Positions 6,481 through 9,114 of a stretch of 9,114 bases of DNA are shown one piece after another. How positions within the stretch are numbered: position 1 is the first letter of the stretch; every line of letters starts with the position of its first letter. Location: the NCBI GenBank assembly GCA_934655935.1, contig CAKUHJ010000078.1, positions 1-9,114 of the forward strand, in the 5' to 3' direction. A program made the position numbers and the translations under genes. The DNA comes from an uncultured Oscillospiraceae bacterium. GTDB taxonomy: Bacteria; Bacillota; Clostridia; Oscillospirales; Oscillospiraceae. The notes under the pieces were generated by a model that saw only the letters and a program-made list of their open reading frames with translations, was not told the origin of the DNA and made no database searches.

Positions 6481-6584
6481 TTGCATGAGTAGAAATGGCG
6501 CGTCAAGTACCGGTTGGATGGGAGGTTGCCGCCGGGCGAAGGAGCACGGGCTCCGCGGTGCCATTTTCGCATCCGCTATGGCAA
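6481..6584 (+). promoter_or_regulatory. Tetrahydrofolate (THF) riboswitch aptamer, class I
   Basis: The RNA matches the folT/THF riboswitch in sequence and fold. P1 is TTGCATG (6481-6487) with TATGGCAA (6577-6584), one G bulged. It is followed by the conserved GAGTAGA core. P2 is AAATGGC (6493-6499) with GCCATTT (6560-6566), enclosing conserved GCGCGTCAAGT and CGCGGTG segments. P3 is CCGG (6510-6513) with CCGG (6532-6535). P4 is GGAGC (6541-6545) with GCTCC (6550-6554). The pseudoknot is loop GGATG (6516-6520) with CATCC (6570-6574). The GCATCCGCT 3' landmark is kept. The aptamer binds reduced folates, and the genes behind it are a folate transporter subunit and folC, exactly the expected regulon. 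Sequence, fold and context agree. Confidence 0.93.
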
Positions 6585-6625
6585 AGAGAAATTGTACTGC
6601 AGTTTCCGATTCCAAATATTGTTTG

Positions 6626-6667
6626 AACCTCCTCCATTTTTCGTATCGAATTTTAGGAGGCTTTTTT
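6626..6667 (+). promoter_or_regulatory. Riboswitch expression platform: Shine-Dalgarno-sequestering hairpin before folT
   Basis: CCTCCT (6628-6633) pairs with AGGAGG (6655-6660), which is the folT ribosome binding site 7 bases before the ATG at 6668. An inner stem, TTCG (6640-6643) with CGAA (6647-6650), supports the hairpin. In the alternative fold AACCTCC (6626-6632) pairs perfectly over 7 bp with GGAGGTT (6521-6527) in the aptamer P3 loop, with a further G-U pair. That frees the ribosome binding site but breaks the aptamer. THF binding should therefore favour sequestration and turn folT off (inference). The hairpin is directly followed by C and six T residues, so it could also act as an intrinsic terminator; either mode gives repression. 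Confidence 0.72.
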
Positions 6668-7264
6668 ATGCTCAAAAATCAGTCTGCCGCCGCGGCAAAG
6701 CGCCCTGTGCGCGCCGCCGGGCTCAAAAACGTCCGTACCCTGGTATCCTGCGCGCTGCTGTGCGCCGTCAGCGTGGTGCTGGCCCGGCTCATCATTCCGA
6801 TGCCCGCCGTTGACAAGCGGTTCTCGCTGGAAGCTGTGCCGATTTTCCTGGCCGGCATGCTCTTCGGGCCCCTGCCGGGCGCGATTGTCGGCTTTGTGGC
6901 CGATTTTGTCGGCTGCCTGTTCTCCGGCTACGGCTACAACCCGCTGTTCTGCGTGCCGCCGATTCTCTACGGTCTGTGCGCGGGCCTGTTCCGGCCGATG
7001 CTGCTGCAGAAGATGACTCCCTGGCGCGTTGCGCTGGCATTTCTGCCGGCGATTGTGCTGGGCTCCGTTCTCTATCAGAGCGCGGCGCTCGCCTACATCT
7101 ACGGCCAGGGCGCGTTCGTGCCGAATTTCCTGGTCAAGCTCGGCGCGCGCAGCATTCAGTTCGCAATTACGTTCGTTCTGGACGTGCTGGTGGTATGGCT
7201 GCTTTATAAATCGAAGGTTTTCTCCGCCGCGAAGCTCTGGCCCGCGGAAAAGAAGAACGCCTGA
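6668..7264 (+). CDS. folT: FolT-type substrate-binding (S) component of an ECF folate transporter
   Basis: A 198-residue membrane protein with about six hydrophobic segments from residue 22 to 181, the size of ECF S components. The first helix holds the AxxxA motif (Ala29-Leu-Leu-Cys-Ala33) by which S components dock on the shared EcfT subunit. GGMLFGPLPGAI-like sequence (LAGMLFGPLPGAIVGFVADFVG, about 61-82) is typical of the ECF_trnsprt family, and Arg/Asp positions after TM1 (PAVDKRFSLEAVPIFLAG) resemble FolT. The preceding THF riboswitch makes folate the likely substrate. No EcfA/A'/T energising module is in the window, so it presumably uses one encoded elsewhere (group II ECF). The start at 6668 follows AGGAGG at 6655-6660; an upstream in-frame ATG at 6485 lies inside the riboswitch aptamer and is rejected. 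folC follows after 41 bases. Confidence 0.9.
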   Translation: MLKNQSAAAAKRPVRAAGLKNVRTLVSCALLCAVSVVLARLIIPMPAVDKRFSLEAVPIFLAGMLFGPLPGAIVGFVADFVGCLFSGYGYNPLFCVPPILYGLCAGLFRPMLLQKMTPWRVALAFLPAIVLGSVLYQSAALAYIYGQGAFVPNFLVKLGARSIQFAITFVLDVLVVWLLYKSKVFSAAKLWPAEKKNA

Positions 7265-7305
7265 ACCAGATTTTCCGATATTCAGAAAGAAAGAAGATTT
7301 GTCCT

Positions 7306-8577
7306 ATGATGACGCTGGAAGAAGCCCTGCATTATATTCACGAGGTCTGCTGGAAGGGGAGCGTCCCCGGCCTTGAGCGGATCTCGGCGCTCTGCGAGGC
7401 GCTCGGCCATCCGGAGCGCAAGTGCAAATACATCCACGTTGCGGGAACCAACGGCAAAGGCTCGACCTGCGCGATGCTCGCCTCGATTCTGCAGAAGGCC
7501 GGCTACCGCACGGGCCTTTATACCTCGCCCTACATCGTCCGCTTCAACGAACGCATTCAGGTGGACGGCGAGATGATCTCCGACGAGGATATCTGCGCGC
7601 TTACGGAATATGTCAAGCCCTTTGCCGAATCCATTTTTGAGCGCCCGACGGAGTTTGAGCTGGTCACGGCCATCGGCTTTGAATATTTTGCCCGCAGGCA
7701 GTGCGACATTGTGGTCTGCGAGGTGGGCATGGGCGGAGAATTTGACGCGACCAACGTCATCCTTCCGCCGGAGGCTGCGGTGCTCTGCAACATCGGCCTG
7801 GATCACACCGAGATTCTGGGCGACACCCTGGAGAAAATTGCCGCAACGAAGGCCGGCGTCATCAAGCCCGGCTGCGACGCGGTCATCTACCGGGAAAAGC
7901 CGTCGGTCGAAAAGGTGTTCGAGGACCGCTGCCGGGCGCTCGGCGTGCCGCTGCACAAGGCGGATTTCGACTCCATCCGCCTGCTCCGCCACAGCCTGGA
8001 GGGACAGACCTTTTCCTGCGGACGCTTCAAGGAGCTGAAGCTGCCGCTTCTTGGCGAGCATCAACTTCATAACGCCGCCGTTGTTCTGTGCACGGCAGAC
8101 GTTCTGCGCGCGCGCGGCTGGAACATCACAGACGCACATATCCGCGAGGGCCTTGCCTGCGTGCAGTGGCCGGGCCGGTTCGAGCTGATGCGGGAGCATC
8201 CGCTCTTCATCATCGACGGCGGGCACAACCCGCAGTGCATCGAGGCGCTGGTCAAGAATATCGACGATTATCTCGCCGGCCGGCCCCTCACGGTGCTCAC
8301 GGGCGTTCTGGGCGACAAGGACTTCCACTGCATGTATCAGAACGTCGTGCCCTATGCGCGCGAGTTCATTACCGTCACGCCCGGAAATCCGCGGGCGCTC
8401 GACGCGCAGAAGCTGGCAGAGTATCTGCAGCAGTTCGGAAAGCCCGTCACACCCTGCCGGCAGGTCGCCGACGGCGTGCGTCTGGCCGTGGCCCACGCGG
8501 GCGCGGACGGCGTGGTGCTCTGCTACGGCTCGCTTTACATGATCGGGGAAGTCAAAGCCGCGCTCGATGCGCTCTGA
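7306..8577 (+). CDS. folC: Folylpolyglutamate synthase / dihydrofolate synthase
   Basis: A 423-residue Mur-ligase-family enzyme that adds glutamate to reduced folates with ATP, trapping them in the cell; bacterial FolC often also makes dihydrofolate from dihydropteroate. The P-loop is HVAGTNGKGST (GTNGKGS at 47-53), followed by LYTSPYIVRFNERIQVDG, the folate-binding loop region. VCEVGMGGEFDATN (about 138-150), GLDHTEILGDTLEKIAATKAGVIKPG (about 164-189; the lysine of TKAG near 182 matches the carbamylated Lys of known FolC), LLGEHQLHNAA, and IIDGGHNPQC (about 302-311) complete the family signature. The length is normal and there is no interruption. Adjacent ATGs at 7306 and 7309 are equally possible starts; the site upstream (GAAAGAAAGAAG) is weak, suggesting coupling to folT. 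Cotranscription with folT puts it under the THF riboswitch. Mono- or bifunctional activity cannot be decided here. Confidence 0.95.
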   Translation: MMTLEEALHYIHEVCWKGSVPGLERISALCEALGHPERKCKYIHVAGTNGKGSTCAMLASILQKAGYRTGLYTSPYIVRFNERIQVDGEMISDEDICALTEYVKPFAESIFERPTEFELVTAIGFEYFARRQCDIVVCEVGMGGEFDATNVILPPEAAVLCNIGLDHTEILGDTLEKIAATKAGVIKPGCDAVIYREKPSVEKVFEDRCRALGVPLHKADFDSIRLLRHSLEGQTFSCGRFKELKLPLLGEHQLHNAAVVLCTADVLRARGWNITDAHIREGLACVQWPGRFELMREHPLFIIDGGHNPQCIEALVKNIDDYLAGRPLTVLTGVLGDKDFHCMYQNVVPYAREFITVTPGNPRALDAQKLAEYLQQFGKPVTPCRQVADGVRLAVAHAGADGVVLCYGSLYMIGEVKAALDAL

Positions 8578-8613
8578 GCGCAAAGCTACAAAGAACAATG
8601 GCTGCAGCAAAAA

Positions 8614-8641
8614 TGAACCGCATCCCGTCAAGAGGACAGTG
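8614..8641. repeat. Probable terminal inverted repeat of the IS3 remnant (orfB-side end)
   Basis: The 28 bases begin TGAACCGCATCCCGTC and contain GGACAGTG further in, in the style of IS150-type ends. They fall directly after the folC end on one side and the residual orfB reading frame on the other. The partner repeat lies outside the window, so neither the pair nor the 3-4 bp target duplication could be checked. Confidence 0.55.
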
Positions 8642-8661
8642 AAAAAATATAAAGTTTTCCC

Positions 8662-8692
8662 GGCCAGCAGCCAAGCGCTGCTGGCCACTTTT
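8662..8692 (+). terminator. Candidate rho-independent terminator for folT-folC, inside the IS remnant
   Basis: GGCCAGCAG (8662-8670) pairs perfectly over 9 bp with CTGCTGGCC (8678-8686) around a 7-base loop and is followed by ACTTTT. The stem is strong but the T-run is short. It lies 85 bases after the folC stop, and no better terminator exists between them. The stem begins exactly where the orfB homology stops, so it may be a by-product of the IS deletion rather than an evolved terminator. Confidence 0.45.
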
Positions 8693-8855
8693 CGTTGGGC
8701 TTTTCGGCATAAAACTGCCTGTCCAGAAGATTCTCGGCAAGATATTGAGGGCTCTTTGCCTGTCTGGTGCAACCCCGATTGCTGTACTTGATTGTAGAAC
8801 GGATATCTCTGGCCCGGCAGATGCGGAGCACGCGCTTGTCATTGACATGGATGCC
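8685..8855 (-). pseudogene. IS3-family transposase OrfB fragment (integrase-like), catalytic core deleted
   Basis: This minus-strand frame reads GIHVNDKRVLRICRARDIRS, then GCTRQAKSPQYLAENLLDRQF and AEKPNEKW. It corresponds to the stretch just before the integrase core in IS150-type OrfB proteins. Homology stops after PNEKW, the point where intact proteins continue with TDVTEF and the first catalytic aspartate. About 57 residues of an expected 280 remain, with no start codon of their own and out of frame with the orfA remnant. The frame runs on through unrelated sequence to a stop at 8628. It is non-functional. Confidence 0.8.
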
Positions 8856-9091
8856 GCACCGGACAAGTAATCCTCCACGGCTTGCCACTTAAGCTCCGGA
8901 CTGTACACACGGTTCTTGCACGTCATAAATGCGGCCATTCCATCCGCTTCATAGTTTCGTGCCCATTGACTGATCGTATCTTGCGCAACACCACCTCGTT
9001 GCGCTGCTTCACTTAGACTGATCCTGTTATTGATGTAATCCTCAATGACTTTCGCTTTTTCCTCTGCACTTAATTTCTGCTTCTGTGGCAT
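8853..9091 (-). pseudogene. IS3-family transposase OrfA fragment (helix-turn-helix part), C-terminally truncated
   Basis: The intact start is at 9091, preceded by GGAGGGAG 8 bases upstream. About 78 residues match IS3-family OrfA: a first helix-turn-helix (LSAEEKAKVIEDYINNRISL, SEAAQRGGVAQDTISQWARNYEADG) and the beginning of the second repeat (YSPELKWQAVEDYLSG). After residue 78 the sequence switches to orfB DNA read in the wrong frame, because a deletion joins the two genes near 8853-8860. The frame then stays open by chance, across the IS end, to a stop at 8552 that overlaps the folC tail antisense; that extra 100 residues has no transposase character. The fragment could still be translated as a small DNA-binding peptide, but there is no evidence that it is. 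Confidence 0.78.
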
Positions 9092-9114
9092 AGTAATGCT
9101 CCCTCCATGATTGA

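Larger units (their letters stand above)
8614..9114 (-). mobile_element. Internally deleted IS3-family (IS150-type) insertion sequence, right end outside the window
   Basis: The region after folC is visibly less GC-rich than its neighbours and carries fragments of both IS3-family reading frames on the minus strand. The left boundary is set by TGAACCGCATCCC at 8614, which resembles IS150-type terminal repeats (TG-AC-GCA-CCC followed by GACA) and closes the element 36 bases after the folC stop. The other terminus should lie just beyond 9114, upstream of orfA. About 500 bases are seen where an intact element would be about 1.3-1.5 kb. The catalytic DDE region is missing, so it cannot encode its own transposase but could be mobilised in trans if both ends are intact. 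Confidence 0.8.

Noticed and set aside
6485..6667. In-frame ATG at 6485 as the folT start
   Set aside because: It is inside the riboswitch aptamer, lacks a ribosome binding site and would add 61 residues with no family character; AGGAGG before 6668 settles the start.
7282..8772. A 496-codon open frame on the minus strand opposite folC
   Set aside because: It is a shadow of folC, whose own motifs are complete; the frame also runs across the IS boundary, which a real old gene would not.
8552..8852. C-terminal 100 residues of the minus-strand frame that starts in orfA (9091)
   Set aside because: Past the deletion joint it reads orfB DNA in the wrong frame, then the IS end and antisense folC; openness here looks accidental.
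1..9114. CRISPR array, tRNA, rRNA, toxin-antitoxin or phage modules
   Set aside because: No regularly spaced repeats, no tRNA-like cloverleaf and no such proteins were recognised on either strand.

Overview
The window looks like chromosomal DNA from a GC-rich Firmicute, most likely a gut-type clostridium of the Oscillospiraceae kind. This is inferred from a class I tetrahydrofolate (THF) riboswitch in front of an ECF-type folate transporter subunit, strong GGAGG-like ribosome binding sites, a CsoR-family copper sensor, a clostridial-style IS3 remnant and high GC. No ribosomal RNA or other definitive taxonomic marker is present.

Layout, left to right. (1) 67-435 (+): a CsoR/RcnR-family metal-sensing repressor with an unusual histidine-rich N-terminal tail. 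(2) 428-6278 (-): six tightly packed, mostly overlapping genes transcribed leftwards from a good sigma-A promoter at 6314-6342. In transcription order they are a polytopic GT-C-like membrane protein, a GtrA-type flippase, a GT2 glycosyltransferase of the polyprenyl-phosphate-sugar synthase kind, a sugar-nucleotidyltransferase-like enzyme, a flippase-like membrane domain fused to a small-molecule kinase domain, and a HAD phosphatase. The first three reproduce the GtrA/GtrB/Gtr-type three-component glycosylation logic. The last three look like a route that makes, activates and delivers a phosphorylated substituent. Together they look like a cell-surface glycan or glycolipid modification cassette; the substrate cannot be read from the sequence. 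(3) 6380-8577 (+): a divergent promoter, a leader hairpin, a THF riboswitch with a Shine-Dalgarno-sequestering expression platform, folT and folC. This is a folate uptake and polyglutamylation operon under folate feedback. (4) 8614-9114: an internally deleted IS3-family (IS150-type) insertion sequence with remnants of orfA and orfB on the minus strand. Its right end lies outside the window.

The most informative features are the THF riboswitch, where two mutually exclusive pairings explain the switch to base resolution, and the membrane-flippase/kinase fusion in the glycan operon. I found no CRISPR array, tRNA, rRNA, toxin-antitoxin pair or phage gene.
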